Shown here: positions 55,569 to 64,000 of the stretch, in pieces
Layout: each line of letters begins with the position of its first letter
Position numbering within the stretch: the first letter of the stretch is position 1
From: JABDMH01 sp965223165
GTDB lineage: Bacteria > Bacteroidota > Bacteroidia > Chitinophagales > Saprospiraceae
NCBI GenBank assembly: GCA_965223165.1
Contig: CBDCVQ010000014.1
Coordinates: forward strand, 124,001-188,000
Reading direction: 5' to 3'
Length of the DNA: 64,000 nucleotides
Translations under genes and position numbers: made by a program
Notes under the pieces: model-generated
What the model was told of the DNA's origin: nothing
What the model saw: only the letters and a program-made list of their open reading frames with translations
Database searches by the model: none

Positions 55569-56825
55569 CTAGTGTCGCATGGCCTCCACCGGATCCATGC
55601 GAGCCGCTTGGTTAGCCGGAATAAAACCGGCGATCAGACCGATAATGATGCTCAGGGAGATGCCAAGCACGGCGTTCCAAAACGAGAGGTACATCTCAAA
55701 GTCCATCACAGCAGTCAAGACCTTCATCGTCACAAAAACAAATGCCAGACCGCAAATGCCCCCCAGGATACAGAGGACGATGGCCTCAATCAAAAACTCC
55801 AGCAATATGAAGGATCGCTTGGCACCCAGTGCCTTCTTGATCCCAATCATGTTGGTGCGCTCTTTGACCGTCACGAACATGATATTGGCCACGCTAAACA
55901 TCCCCACGAGGATAGCAAAGAAGCCGATGGCTATCCCCGCAATATTGAGGACACTGAATATGTTGTCCAGAAACTGCGTGATGATCGAAATCTCATTCAT
56001 GGAAAAGTTGTCCTTTTCCTTAGGCTTAAGCCGCCGATGCGCCCTAAGCACGCCCGTGACCTCATCCCGGAGATCATCCACGCTCGCCGTCTCACGGGCC
56101 TTGATGTTAAGCTGCGTGCCCCATGGATTGTTGCGCTGTTTCACATCGGCGACCTTCTTGGCCAGATTGTACGACAGCATGATGGCATCATCGTAGTCCA
56201 ATGGATTGACCAGGGCTTTGCCCGATTTCTTGATGACGCCAATCACCTGCATGTTCCTGCCAAGTAGTTTCACGTGCTTGCCGATGGGCTCGATCGTGCC
56301 GAAAAGCTCATCAGCAATGTTGTAGCCGAGAATGACCTTGTTGCTTCCATTCTCATATTCGTAGGGCGAATAATAACGACCCTTCTCAAACTGCATACCA
56401 AATAGATCGCCGTACTCGTAGGTAGCGGCGAATACAAACCCTCCCTCCACACTGTTTGACCGGTACTTGATGGTACGCGACCCGATGCGAGCCATCAGCG
56501 TGACGAGGCTGGCAGAGCTCACCTTGGTCTTCAGCACGCGGTAGTCCTCCAGGCTGGGGACGGGTCGCTGAAAGTATTTCCAGTAGCTCTCGCTGGGATC
56601 CTCCGCCCAGGGCAACTTAGAAATGTAGATCACATCATTGCCTAGCTCCTCAAAACTCCCCTTGATGTTGTCCTCCAGCGAGTCCACAGCAGACATTACG
56701 GCAATGATGCAAAAGATGCCGATCGTAATGCCAAGCAAAGAGAGAAAACTCCGTAGCCGATTCACACGCAATTGGATCAGCGCTTGATCGACACTTTCTC
56801 TAAAAATCTTGAGAAAAACTCCCAT
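55569..56825 (-). CDS. MacB/FtsX-family ABC transporter permease
   Basis: 418 residues from ATG 56825. One N-terminal membrane segment (SLLGITIGIFCIIAVMSAV, about residues 29-47), a large periplasmic MacB-type domain, and three C-terminal segments: around IAGIAIGFFAILVGMFSVA, IVLCILGGICGLAFVFVTM and GISLSIIIGLIAGFIPA. It ends with the family tail AARMDPVEAMRH. Such permeases pair with a MacB-type ATPase in tripartite efflux or lipoprotein and peptide export; no ATPase gene is adjacent, so its partner must lie elsewhere. Its 3' end borders the palindrome array. A small hairpin GACGA-TTTG-TCGTC overlaps the stop. Confidence 0.93.
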   Translation of the reverse strand: MGVFLKIFRESVDQALIQLRVNRLRSFLSLLGITIGIFCIIAVMSAVDSLEDNIKGSFEELGNDVIYISKLPWAEDPSESYWKYFQRPVPSLEDYRVLKTKVSSASLVTLMARIGSRTIKYRSNSVEGGFVFAATYEYGDLFGMQFEKGRYYSPYEYENGSNKVILGYNIADELFGTIEPIGKHVKLLGRNMQVIGVIKKSGKALVNPLDYDDAIMLSYNLAKKVADVKQRNNPWGTQLNIKARETASVDDLRDEVTGVLRAHRRLKPKEKDNFSMNEISIITQFLDNIFSVLNIAGIAIGFFAILVGMFSVANIMFVTVKERTNMIGIKKALGAKRSFILLEFLIEAIVLCILGGICGLAFVFVTMKVLTAVMDFEMYLSFWNAVLGISLSIIIGLIAGFIPANQAARMDPVEAMRH

Positions 56826-56972
56826 CCGATACGTACTTGCAGAGACGCATGATAGTTACGACAAAGTGCTGAAAACCAGAACCACTTTTCGATCAAACAC
56901 GGGAAACTTTCTGCCGGTGAAAGCCATTAGTTCAGGTAGCCAAAGTCTTCCGGCCCAAGACATAAGATTTTC

Positions 56973-56980
56973 TATTTTTG
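56973..56980 (+). promoter_or_regulatory. Candidate -7 box of queA
   Basis: TATTTTTG, an exact TAnnTTTG match, 27 nt before the queA ATG. No -33 TTTG at the expected place. Confidence 0.4.
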
Positions 56981-57007
56981 TGGGTCTTTTAAAAATCAAC
57001 GTCCTGA

Positions 57008-58072
57008 ATGAAGTCAAAACTCTCCCAATTTAGCTTTAACCTACCTAAAGAACTGATTGCCAGCTATCCAGCAGAAAACCGCGACGAGTCCCGTCTGATG
57101 ATCGTACACAAGGACACCGGCGAGATCGAACATAAGAGATTTAAGGATATACTGGACTACTTTGACGATGGAGACGCCATCATCTACAACAATACCAAGG
57201 TGTTTCCAGCCAGGCTCTATGGCCGAAAAGAAAAGACGGGTGCAAAGATCGAAGTGTTCCTCCTCCGAGAACTGAATAAGGACGCCCGATTGTGGGATGT
57301 GCTCGTCGATCCCGCCCGAAAAATCCGGGTCGGAAATAAGCTGTACTTCAAGGATGATGACGACCAGGACGTGCTGGTCGCAGAAGTCGTGGACAATACC
57401 ACCTCACGCGGCCGTACGATCAGGTTCTTTTACGATGGGCCCGACGAAGACTTCAGGAAGATTCTTAATGACCTGGGCAACACGCCGTTGCCCAAATACA
57501 TCGACCGGGAGATCGAGGATCTGGATCGCGAGCGCTATCAGACGGTCTACGCAAAGGAGACGGGCGCCGTGGCCGCTCCCACTGCCGGCTTGCACTTCAG
57601 CCGAGAGTTGCTCAAGCGCCTGGAGATCAAAGGTGTTGAGTTTGCGGAGGTAACGCTTCATGTCGGCCTGGGCACATTCAGAAATATCGAGGTAGAAGAT
57701 CTCTCGAAGCACAAAATGGATGCGGAGTACTTCAATATCAGACAGGAGGCCGTAGATGTAGTCAACCGAGCCATCCGCCGGGGAGGACGCGTATGCGGTG
57801 TGGGTACCACCACGATGCGGACTGTCGAGACCGGAGTCTCGGCTGAGTCTCTGCTTAAGGTGGCCGAGGGATGGACAAATCTGTTCATCTATCCGCCGTT
57901 TGAATTCAGCATTTCCAACACCATGATTACCAACTTCCATCTGCCCAAGAGCAGCCTGCTTATTATGGTCTGCGCCTTTGGCGGATACGAGCTGATCATG
58001 GAGGCATATCAAGTGGCTATCAAAGAGAAGTATCGCTTCTTCAGCTATGGAGACGCGATGATGATCATCTAG
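57008..58072 (+). CDS. queA: S-adenosylmethionine:tRNA ribosyltransferase-isomerase
   Basis: 354 residues. Transfers and isomerises the ribosyl part of SAM to 7-aminomethyl-7-deazaguanine in tRNA, giving epoxyqueuosine (cytosol). Visible family signatures: FNLPKELIASYPAENRDESR at the start, NNTKVFPARLYGRKEKTGA, VAAPTAGLHFSRELL, VTLHVGLGTFRNIE, CGVGTTTMRTVET and ITNFHLPKSSLLIMVCAF. Full length, starts at ATG 57008. Divergent from the permease gene across 182 bp. It probably forms a single-gene transcript. Confidence 0.96.
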   Translation: MKSKLSQFSFNLPKELIASYPAENRDESRLMIVHKDTGEIEHKRFKDILDYFDDGDAIIYNNTKVFPARLYGRKEKTGAKIEVFLLRELNKDARLWDVLVDPARKIRVGNKLYFKDDDDQDVLVAEVVDNTTSRGRTIRFFYDGPDEDFRKILNDLGNTPLPKYIDREIEDLDRERYQTVYAKETGAVAAPTAGLHFSRELLKRLEIKGVEFAEVTLHVGLGTFRNIEVEDLSKHKMDAEYFNIRQEAVDVVNRAIRRGGRVCGVGTTTMRTVETGVSAESLLKVAEGWTNLFIYPPFEFSISNTMITNFHLPKSSLLIMVCAFGGYELIMEAYQVAIKEKYRFFSYGDAMMII

Positions 58073-58312
58073 CCACTACCTTCCGTCCAGCGCACCTGCC
58101 AGATCCGACGCACCGAGACGGCGAATCCAGCACTGCACTTGACCCTGCCAGGTGGGGTGCAAGTCGCGATCTGCCAAGGATTACATGTGTAATAGATTTA
58201 CTACGTAAGTGGCTGTAAAAAAGATACTTACAGACACAATGGAGTTTTTTTTACCCCTCGGAACTTTTTAAATCTCAAATTGGTCTAAAAAGATGTATAT
58301 GCAAGAAAAACA
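58073..58312. other. Gap after queA
   Basis: No gene is visible. It contains an imperfect hairpin (ACTTG-ACCC against GGGGTGCAAGT, about 58136-58166) and a weak CTGTAA/TTACAG hairpin near 58212-58233 followed about 14 nt later by T8 at 58245-58252; either could serve as the queA 3' end. Confidence 0.4.
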
Positions 58313-58343
58313 TTTGCGTATCTGATGTTATTTAATAGTTTTG
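58313..58343 (+). promoter_or_regulatory. Promoter of the DUF2795 gene
   Basis: TTTG (58313-58316), 19 nt, TAGTTTTG (58336-58343): a full match to the Bacteroidota consensus. 58 nt separate the -7 box from ATG 58402. Confidence 0.72.
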
Positions 58344-58401
58344 CGCTCGATGAAAAGCGCGGTGCAAAAAGTGTTTGTTAACTCAAATCAGCCTTAGAAT
58401 T

Positions 58402-58623
58402 ATGTATTGGACGCTTGAATTGGCATATCATCTCGAAGATGCACCATGGCCGGCTACCCGAGACGAATTGATCGACTATGCCATCCGGTCTGGAGGGCCG
58501 TTGGAGGTGATCGAAAACCTTCAAGCAATGGAAGATGAGGGTGAGATTTATGAAAACATGGAAGATATCTGGCCTGACTATCCTCGAAAAGATGACTTCC
58601 TTTTCAACGAAGATGAATATTAG
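58402..58623 (+). CDS. DUF2795-type small acidic protein
   Basis: 73 residues from ATG 58402; nine upstream codons are open but fall between promoter and gene. Sequence character: MYWTLELAYHLEDAPWPATR, DELIDYAIRSGGPLEVIENL, then an acidic tail (EIYENMEDIWPDYPRKDDFLFNEDEY). This matches a short conserved family common in Bacteroidota whose function is not known to me. It is flanked by its own consensus promoter and terminator, so it is a strongly defined single-gene unit. Cytosolic; no catalytic motif. Confidence 0.85.
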   Translation: MYWTLELAYHLEDAPWPATRDELIDYAIRSGGPLEVIENLQAMEDEGEIYENMEDIWPDYPRKDDFLFNEDEY

Positions 58624-58654
58624 AAGTCTCCCAAAAAAACGGAACAATTTTGTC

Positions 58655-58685
58655 AGGGTAGTCGTCTCGATCGACGCCCTTTTTT
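58655..58685 (+). terminator. Rho-independent terminator after the DUF2795 gene
   Basis: Stem GGG..GTCG (58656-58664) with CGAC.CCC (58672-58679), a 7-nt loop, followed by six T. It ends 28 bp before the cmk ATG. Confidence 0.65.
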
Positions 58686-58713
58686 ATTGCCAAAAAATAA
58701 ACGGCAATAACGC

Positions 58714-59409
58714 ATGAATCAGACCACGGGTCTCCCTGCCATAAATATCGCGATCGATGGCTTCTCGGCCTGTGGCAAGAGCACGCTGGCTAAAGACCTA
58801 GCCAGCAGACTCTCGTATCGGCATATCGACTCGGGATCTATGTACCGAGCCATCACGTACTATTTTCTGCAGCATCAGGTGGACCACATGGATCCCCAAG
58901 CCGTGCTCGCCAGCCTGGCCAAGATCCAGCTCGATTTTGAAGCCCGGGATGGTCGCTCTGTACCCTTGCTCAACGGGGTGGTACTGCAGGAAGAAATCAG
59001 AACAAGGGCGGTCGATGCGCAGGTGAGCACGATTGCGGCCATAGCTGAAGTACGGACACAGGTAGTCGCACAGCAGCAGGAGATCGGACGAGCGGGCGGG
59101 ATCGTCATGGACGGCCGAGACATTGGGACTGTAGTTTTTCCCTCCGCCGCATTGAAGCTCTTTGTGAAAGCCGACCTGGAGGTGCGGGTCAGCAGGAGAT
59201 TAGAGGAACTCAAAGGTAGTGGGTTTCAGATAGATCGTGAGACGGTACGGGCCAACTTGCAGCACCGAGACCGTATCGACTCCACCAGGGTACATAGCCC
59301 ACTCTACCAGGCAGCCGATGCCGTGGTACTGGACAATTCCAATCTCAGTATCGCAGAGCAGATGGAAATGGTGTACGCCTTGGCCCAATGCCGGATGAGA
59401 CAGCGCTGA
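58714..59409 (+). CDS. cmk: Cytidylate kinase
   Basis: 231 residues. Phosphorylates CMP and dCMP with ATP (cytosol, pyrimidine salvage). P-loop GFSACGKST at residues 16-24; RHIDSGSMYRAITYYF; central IVMDGRDIGTVVFPSA, the Cmk signature with DGRDIGT; LID-type arginines in RRLEELKGSG and RDRIDSTR. Starts at ATG 58714. It stands alone between the terminator and the YegP-like gene. Confidence 0.96.
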   Translation: MNQTTGLPAINIAIDGFSACGKSTLAKDLASRLSYRHIDSGSMYRAITYYFLQHQVDHMDPQAVLASLAKIQLDFEARDGRSVPLLNGVVLQEEIRTRAVDAQVSTIAAIAEVRTQVVAQQQEIGRAGGIVMDGRDIGTVVFPSAALKLFVKADLEVRVSRRLEELKGSGFQIDRETVRANLQHRDRIDSTRVHSPLYQAADAVVLDNSNLSIAEQMEMVYALAQCRMRQR

Positions 59410-59488
59410 TGACCCCGTACAAGCTTCAGAAAACCTCTCAATTGTTGTATTTTGAATGTCATCATAAATCACTTAAACTACCTATTGA

Positions 59489-59809
59489 ATGAAATTTGAA
59501 GTTTACGAGAGTAAGGGCAAACACTACTTCCGCCTCAAAGCTAGAAATGGCCAAGTAGTGCTCACCAGCCAGGGCTATGCCTCCAAGGCCTCCTGTCTAA
59601 ATGGGGTCAAATCGGTACAAACCAATGCCAACAAGGACGGCCACTACGAGCGCAAGACTGCCAAAGACGGCAGGCATATGTTCAATCTGCTAGCAGCAAA
59701 CAAACAGGTAATCGGTACCAGCCAGATGTACAAGTCCAAGGCCTCTTGCGAGAATGGTATTGCATCGGTTAAGCGTATCGCCAAGGCCTCGCGAATTGAC
59801 GAGTTATAA
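59489..59809 (+). CDS. YegP-like protein, two DUF1508 repeats
   Basis: 106 residues made of two similar halves of about 50 residues: KFEVYESKGKHYFRLKARNG with SQGYASKASCLNGVKSVQ, and YERKTAKDGRHMFNLLAANK with SQMYKSKASCENGIASVK. This is the two-repeat YegP fold, widespread in bacteria with no settled function. The stop lies 22 bp from the convergent stop at 59832; the 12-bp palindrome GGGATCGATCCC (59814-59825) sits between them. Confidence 0.92.
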   Translation: MKFEVYESKGKHYFRLKARNGQVVLTSQGYASKASCLNGVKSVQTNANKDGHYERKTAKDGRHMFNLLAANKQVIGTSQMYKSKASCENGIASVKRIAKASRIDEL

Positions 59810-59831
59810 GATCGGGATCGATCCCTGACCC

Positions 59832-62800
59832 CTATCTCAACAGGGTGACATCACCAATCTGAGTTTTGGAATTGCCCCGAATGTCCCTGATCTGCACTTT
59901 GTAGATATACACACCGGGGCTCACCTCCTTGCCTCTAAAGTCCCCATTCCATTTTGCCTCCTGGTGGCCTGGTGTATAGTTGTATGCGCCATAAAGTCGG
60001 TTCCCCCAACGATCAAACACCTCGTAGAGAGAGATCTCCTCAACGTTGGTCCCGGCAAAGACTTCTAGGAAATCATTGTTGCCATCTCCATTAGGGGTAA
60101 AGGCGTTGGGCACGAAGATACCTTGCCGATCACCTACCCGCACAAGCTGCTCGTCCCGCTCCGTGCAGCCAGCGGCAGAGGTCACGGCAATGGTGTAGCG
60201 CTGGTTGATGATTGGGCGGACCCACTGTTCTACACAGTCCACGCATACCAGGCTGTCAGGTAGGTACCAAACGATCTGAGCCAGCTCCGCCGGATCCAAT
60301 GAGAGCGAAACAAAAAGTCGAGCCGAGTCTCCCAAAGGCAACTCGATATCGTCACCCAATGCCAGATCGAACCTAGGCACCCGTCCCACCGTCACCAGCG
60401 TATCATAGGTGCAGCCGTGTTTATCCCTGAGCGTGACCCAATAGTCGTCAGGCGCTAAGAAGCGGTAGGCACCCAGGTCGGTATAATACTGCCCATCGAT
60501 CGAGAAAGCGAATGGCGCGGTTCCTCCCACCGTCCCATTGGCCAGAATGATGCCATCATTTTCTCCCGTGCAGGAGGCATCTGACACGGTGAGATCAGCA
60601 CCTAGCAGGTTATCGGCACGCTCCACGACCTCTAGGTGGTCGGTCGCCTGACAGTGATTGATCGTATCCGTGACGAGCACGGCATACGAACCTACCTCAT
60701 CAAGCGAGATCCGAGCCCCGTCCACCGGGCCAAGAATACGCCCGTCAGTGGTGCTCCATTGGTAGCTTACCCCGCTGCTCACCTGCGCACCCAGCACCGC
60801 GACTCGCTGTTCGCAAATGATCGAATCCATCTCCACGATGGCTAGCGAAGGCACCAGGGTGTCTACGGCCAGGAAGATGGAGTCCATGGTGATGCAATCG
60901 GAGGGGATATGCGTTCGCTCCAAATAATACTGCACCGGAGTGGTACTCATCACCATGCTATCCATCGAAACGACTCCAAAATCATCACGCCAAACGTAGG
61001 CGAATGTGGTATCCGCTCCTTGGACCATCACGCGTCCGGTGGGATGGGTGCAATCAATATGCTGGATATCATAATCGAGATCCGGCAATAGCGGATCTGC
61101 ACTGACAAACAAAGAGTCAAAGAGGGTGCATCCATTAGGCCCCTTCACGCGCAAATAGTAGTCACCGGAAGTGCGAGTCTGCGCCACAAAATCCTCTGAA
61201 TAGAAGCCAGCGGGCCCAAACCAATTGGCCTCAACAACCGTCGTGCTGGCCTCAAAGCTCAAGATCGACGGATTGGCATTGCAAGGGATGAAGGCATCGG
61301 CCACCGTCACCTCAGGCTCGGCAAAGTCGCTGACGATCGAGACCGTAGCACTGGACCGACACCCGTTTCTGGCCGTGGCTGTGAGGCTGTATTGACCAGG
61401 TTGATCTACCACGGTAGTAATGGTTGTCTGATTGAACCCAGCAGGTCCCTGCCACTGATAGGACCAACTTCGATCTTGTGGCACTGGCCGTAAGGTCAAT
61501 CTCGTATTCGAGCAATCGAGTGTATCAATGGGTACGGCAAAAACGGGCCGCATCGTGTCTGACATAACCAAATGCGTCAGTTCTCTGGAGCACCCATTGG
61601 CTCCGGCGGCAAAAAGCTCATACGTCCCACCGCCAGTCACCGTCGGTAGCGGATCCGTGCTGACGACAGATGCCCCCAAATACCAGCGATAATCCAGCGA
61701 CGGGTATACCGTATCCAGTTGCAACAAGGTGCTCGGTCGATCACAAGTGATCGTGGTCGAACGGATCCTGTGGCCCAAGGTCATCGTGTCCACCAAGACA
61801 TCCACTGACCGGGTCAGACGACAGCTCTGAGCGTCTACAAAGTCCAGCAGATAGGTACCCGGCAGGAAGGTCTCGATCATAGGGTCGGTCTTGACCCTTC
61901 CTCCGGGATCCAACCAGATGAAAGTATATCCCGGGGCGGCATCGGTCTCAAAAGACACGTTGGCAATGGTGTCAATACAATTGATCGTATCGCCGATGAT
62001 ACGCAGCGATGGTAAGGTGTCGGAGATGAAAACCAAGGCAGAGTCTGATGCCGGACATCCGTTGGCGCCCAGAATCTCTAGCACGTAGGTGCCGGCCGAA
62101 CTGACAAATGGATTGGGTACACTCGATCGGTAGCCTCCCGGACCCGACCACTGCGTCACGAGTGGCACGCCGCTGTTACTGCGATAGTCAAGGTTGAAAC
62201 CCCCATCTGCGCAGGCGAAACCGCCTCCTACGGCCGTCAGGTCCGGCTCAGAAAAATCAGATTGGATATCGCCCACGAGCGTAGCCTCGCAACCATTGTT
62301 GAGCGTCACCCGTACTGATACTCTCCCGGTTTCTGCGACTCGGGGATTGCGATCAGTCGCCTGAGCCCCACTCGGCAGGGTCCAATCGTATGTTCGGACT
62401 CTTCCGACACTGTAATTGTCCAATCGGATGGCCAGTGCCACCGTGTCCCGCACACAGTTGATAGTATCCGAAACTACGGATCCTGTGGGAGCCTCATCTT
62501 CCCTGCCGATATCATAGGTCAGGGTATCCCGACACCCATTGGCACTGAGCGTAGTCAGTTGCACCTGGGTAGGTGTGGGCAGTGAGAATGTATTGGCGGT
62601 GGAGGTGACCATCAAGGTGGTGTCATACCACTCATGGGAGGCAAAGACACCGGGATTGGTTAGACGGACGCTGCCGTCTTGACTGCATCCCACATCCAGC
62701 CGGCTGACGGTCGGGGTCCGGGGCAGCGTATCAATGACTAGGTTAAAACTGGCCGTGCTAAAGCACCCCATGGGGTTGGTCACGACGGCCTCATAGGTGC

Positions 62801-64000
62801 CGCGCTCAGCAACCACGACCGAATCATTAGTAGAAACAAATCCGTTGGGGCCCGTCCAGCTATAGGTGCAACCGGTCCCGCAGTTGGATAGGGCCCGCAC
62901 CACCAACGTGTCTTGACGCTGAAGGCAAGTGATCCGGCCATGCTCCGTTTGAAGCTCCGGCTGCTGCGGCGAGGGACTGACCGTGATATTGGCGATAGCC
63001 CGGCAACGATTGACAGCATCGGTCACGATGATGCGGTAGGCACCAGGTTGCTTGCCTTTGGCCAACGAATCCCGCGCGACGAAGTTGTTGGGTCCCGTCC
63101 ATGTAAACGTCGCGTCATGCAGTGAAGTGGAGGTGGCAACCAGGTCAAACTCACCCTGGGTACAGGATAGGACAATATCGGAGGCAGCGACCGTGGGCAT
63201 TACCGTATCGATGGCTACCGTCGCCGACGCGGTATGTGTGCATTGCTGACCATCAGTGATCACCACATCATAGTTGCCGGGTTCACTAACCAATGGAGAC
63301 TGAACCGTAGAAGTAAAGCCGTTGGGGCCAGACCACTGATACGTCGCAAGTACATCACTGACGGAGGTCACAATCCGACGGGATGGAAATTGACAATTGA
63401 GCGTGGTCCCTGTCACCGAGATATTTGGCTGCGAAAACACGTTGAGCACCTCCACATCCTGTTGCACGGCACAGCCGTTGGTGGGCGTACTCACACGCAC
63501 GGTGTAGATGCCCGGCTGTGTTACCCTTGGATTGTGGATGGTACTGCTGAATCCATTGGGTCCACTCCAAGCAAAGGCGACTCCAGGAGTGTTGGACTGA
63601 GCAGACAGCTCGACCGTGTCGTTGACACAGCGGATGGTACCGCCCGAGGAGGTGACCTCCTGAGGCCTCCCAAAGTCTGCTGAGACATGGACGACTTTCA
63701 TCACCGCACAGTTCGCACCGCGAGCTGTGATCGTGTAGCGACCGGGCTCAAGGACGTCTATGTCTTTGGACAAGGCAGTATAACCATTGGGGCCGGACCA
63801 CGAAAAGGATGTCGCATCGGAGACGGGACGAAGCAAGCCCAAGTTGGTTTCACAATCCATGACCACGTCTCGAATATCCAGTTGAGGCAAACTGCCATCT
63901 GACGTGATATCCACCGAGAGGGTATCCGCACAGCCATCCAGTGCCACGCGGAGGTCATAGTGTCCAGGCAGATCCACCTGCACTCTGGCCGATCGCTCGT
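59832..64000 (-). CDS. Giant T9SS type B secreted protein (N-terminus off window)
   Basis: The frame stays open to the right edge (at least 1388 codons); a GTG at 63983 is internal, so the start is outside. Most of the visible part is about 14 repeats of 80-90 residues of Ig/PKD-like character with WSGPNGF, GxYxVxVTxxxGC and CxxDTVxL elements. Near the C-terminus comes a SprB-like repeat (DASCTGENDGIILANGTVGG). Then come a CVDC segment and a type B T9SS domain (VPNAFTPNGDGNNDFLEVFA, VFDRWGNRLYG, WNGDFRGKEVSPGVYIYKV). This predicts a surface protein of the gliding or adhesin type. It is unrelated in repeat type to the giants at the left, but the C-terminal domain is homologous. Confidence 0.92.
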   Translation of the reverse strand, partial: ERSARVQVDLPGHYDLRVALDGCADTLSVDITSDGSLPQLDIRDVVMDCETNLGLLRPVSDATSFSWSGPNGYTALSKDIDVLEPGRYTITARGANCAVMKVVHVSADFGRPQEVTSSGGTIRCVNDTVELSAQSNTPGVAFAWSGPNGFSSTIHNPRVTQPGIYTVRVSTPTNGCAVQQDVEVLNVFSQPNISVTGTTLNCQFPSRRIVTSVSDVLATYQWSGPNGFTSTVQSPLVSEPGNYDVVITDGQQCTHTASATVAIDTVMPTVAASDIVLSCTQGEFDLVATSTSLHDATFTWTGPNNFVARDSLAKGKQPGAYRIIVTDAVNRCRAIANITVSPSPQQPELQTEHGRITCLQRQDTLVVRALSNCGTGCTYSWTGPNGFVSTNDSVVVAERGTYEAVVTNPMGCFSTASFNLVIDTLPRTPTVSRLDVGCSQDGSVRLTNPGVFASHEWYDTTLMVTSTANTFSLPTPTQVQLTTLSANGCRDTLTYDIGREDEAPTGSVVSDTINCVRDTVALAIRLDNYSVGRVRTYDWTLPSGAQATDRNPRVAETGRVSVRVTLNNGCEATLVGDIQSDFSEPDLTAVGGGFACADGGFNLDYRSNSGVPLVTQWSGPGGYRSSVPNPFVSSAGTYVLEILGANGCPASDSALVFISDTLPSLRIIGDTINCIDTIANVSFETDAAPGYTFIWLDPGGRVKTDPMIETFLPGTYLLDFVDAQSCRLTRSVDVLVDTMTLGHRIRSTTITCDRPSTLLQLDTVYPSLDYRWYLGASVVSTDPLPTVTGGGTYELFAAGANGCSRELTHLVMSDTMRPVFAVPIDTLDCSNTRLTLRPVPQDRSWSYQWQGPAGFNQTTITTVVDQPGQYSLTATARNGCRSSATVSIVSDFAEPEVTVADAFIPCNANPSILSFEASTTVVEANWFGPAGFYSEDFVAQTRTSGDYYLRVKGPNGCTLFDSLFVSADPLLPDLDYDIQHIDCTHPTGRVMVQGADTTFAYVWRDDFGVVSMDSMVMSTTPVQYYLERTHIPSDCITMDSIFLAVDTLVPSLAIVEMDSIICEQRVAVLGAQVSSGVSYQWSTTDGRILGPVDGARISLDEVGSYAVLVTDTINHCQATDHLEVVERADNLLGADLTVSDASCTGENDGIILANGTVGGTAPFAFSIDGQYYTDLGAYRFLAPDDYWVTLRDKHGCTYDTLVTVGRVPRFDLALGDDIELPLGDSARLFVSLSLDPAELAQIVWYLPDSLVCVDCVEQWVRPIINQRYTIAVTSAAGCTERDEQLVRVGDRQGIFVPNAFTPNGDGNNDFLEVFAGTNVEEISLYEVFDRWGNRLYGAYNYTPGHQEAKWNGDFRGKEVSPGVYIYKVQIRDIRGNSKTQIGDVTLLR

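Noticed and set aside
54443..55572. Short open frames across the palindrome array (for example GESFFAGFGAPRR on minus)
   Set aside because: Several frames on both strands are open at once, the period is not a constant multiple of three, and unit lengths vary; non-coding repeat DNA explains them.

Overview
The window looks like a chromosomal piece of a Bacteroidota genome, most likely a Saprospiria-type member. The evidence is: secreted proteins with type IX secretion (T9SS) C-terminal signals of both type A and type B; several promoters matching the Bacteroidota pattern TTTG/TTG, about 19-20 nt, TAnnTTTG; a TTG-rich choice of start codons; and family members typical of that phylum (DUF2795 mini-protein, STAS plus RNase Z pair, MetX/MetZ methionine route).

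Layout. 1-5757 (minus) is the N-terminal part of a giant secreted protein running off the left edge. 6178-37225 (minus) is best read as ONE giant gene (about 31 kb, over 10,000 residues). It is broken only by a roughly 1-kb scrambled stretch (13234-14212) that looks like a failed consensus inside near-identical repeats. Its repeats are strictly periodic: 30 units of 255 bp, 16 units of 243 bp, and a higher-order 612-bp unit made of four 153-bp sub-units. The two giants share a homologous N-terminal region and then diverge into different repeat families. 37446-41947 (minus) holds pyruvate carboxylase and homoserine O-acyltransferase. Divergent from them (plus) is an overlapping OsmC-metZ pair. 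43807-49450 (minus strand throughout) holds a cadherin-like secreted protein, tRNA-Lys, a decayed T9SS-cargo pseudogene, an M43-type secreted metalloprotease, RNase Z and a STAS protein. 49860-54308 (plus) holds clpC, infC, rpmI and rplT. 54361-55546 is a non-coding array of two alternating small palindromes between convergent genes. 55569-59809 holds an ABC-type permease (minus), then queA, a DUF2795 protein, cmk and a YegP-like protein (plus). 59832-64000 (minus) is another T9SS type B giant, cut by the right edge.

How it fits together. Housekeeping translation and proteostasis genes (tRNA-Lys, infC, rpmI, rplT, clpC, rnz, queA, cmk) alternate with very large surface or secreted proteins. 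The methionine genes metX and metZ are divergent across a structured leader. Items that ordinary gene annotation would miss: (i) the higher-order repeats and the probable assembly damage; (ii) the double-palindrome array with complementary loops; (iii) a roughly 200-270 bp dispersed non-coding element present twice, one copy carrying a nested 55-nt palindrome that the other lacks; (iv) a T9SS pseudogene at 45.2-45.7 kb, one of whose frameshifts is an exact 10-bp tandem duplication; (v) hairpins upstream of rplT and infC. All calls are by eye from the sequence; no database search was run.
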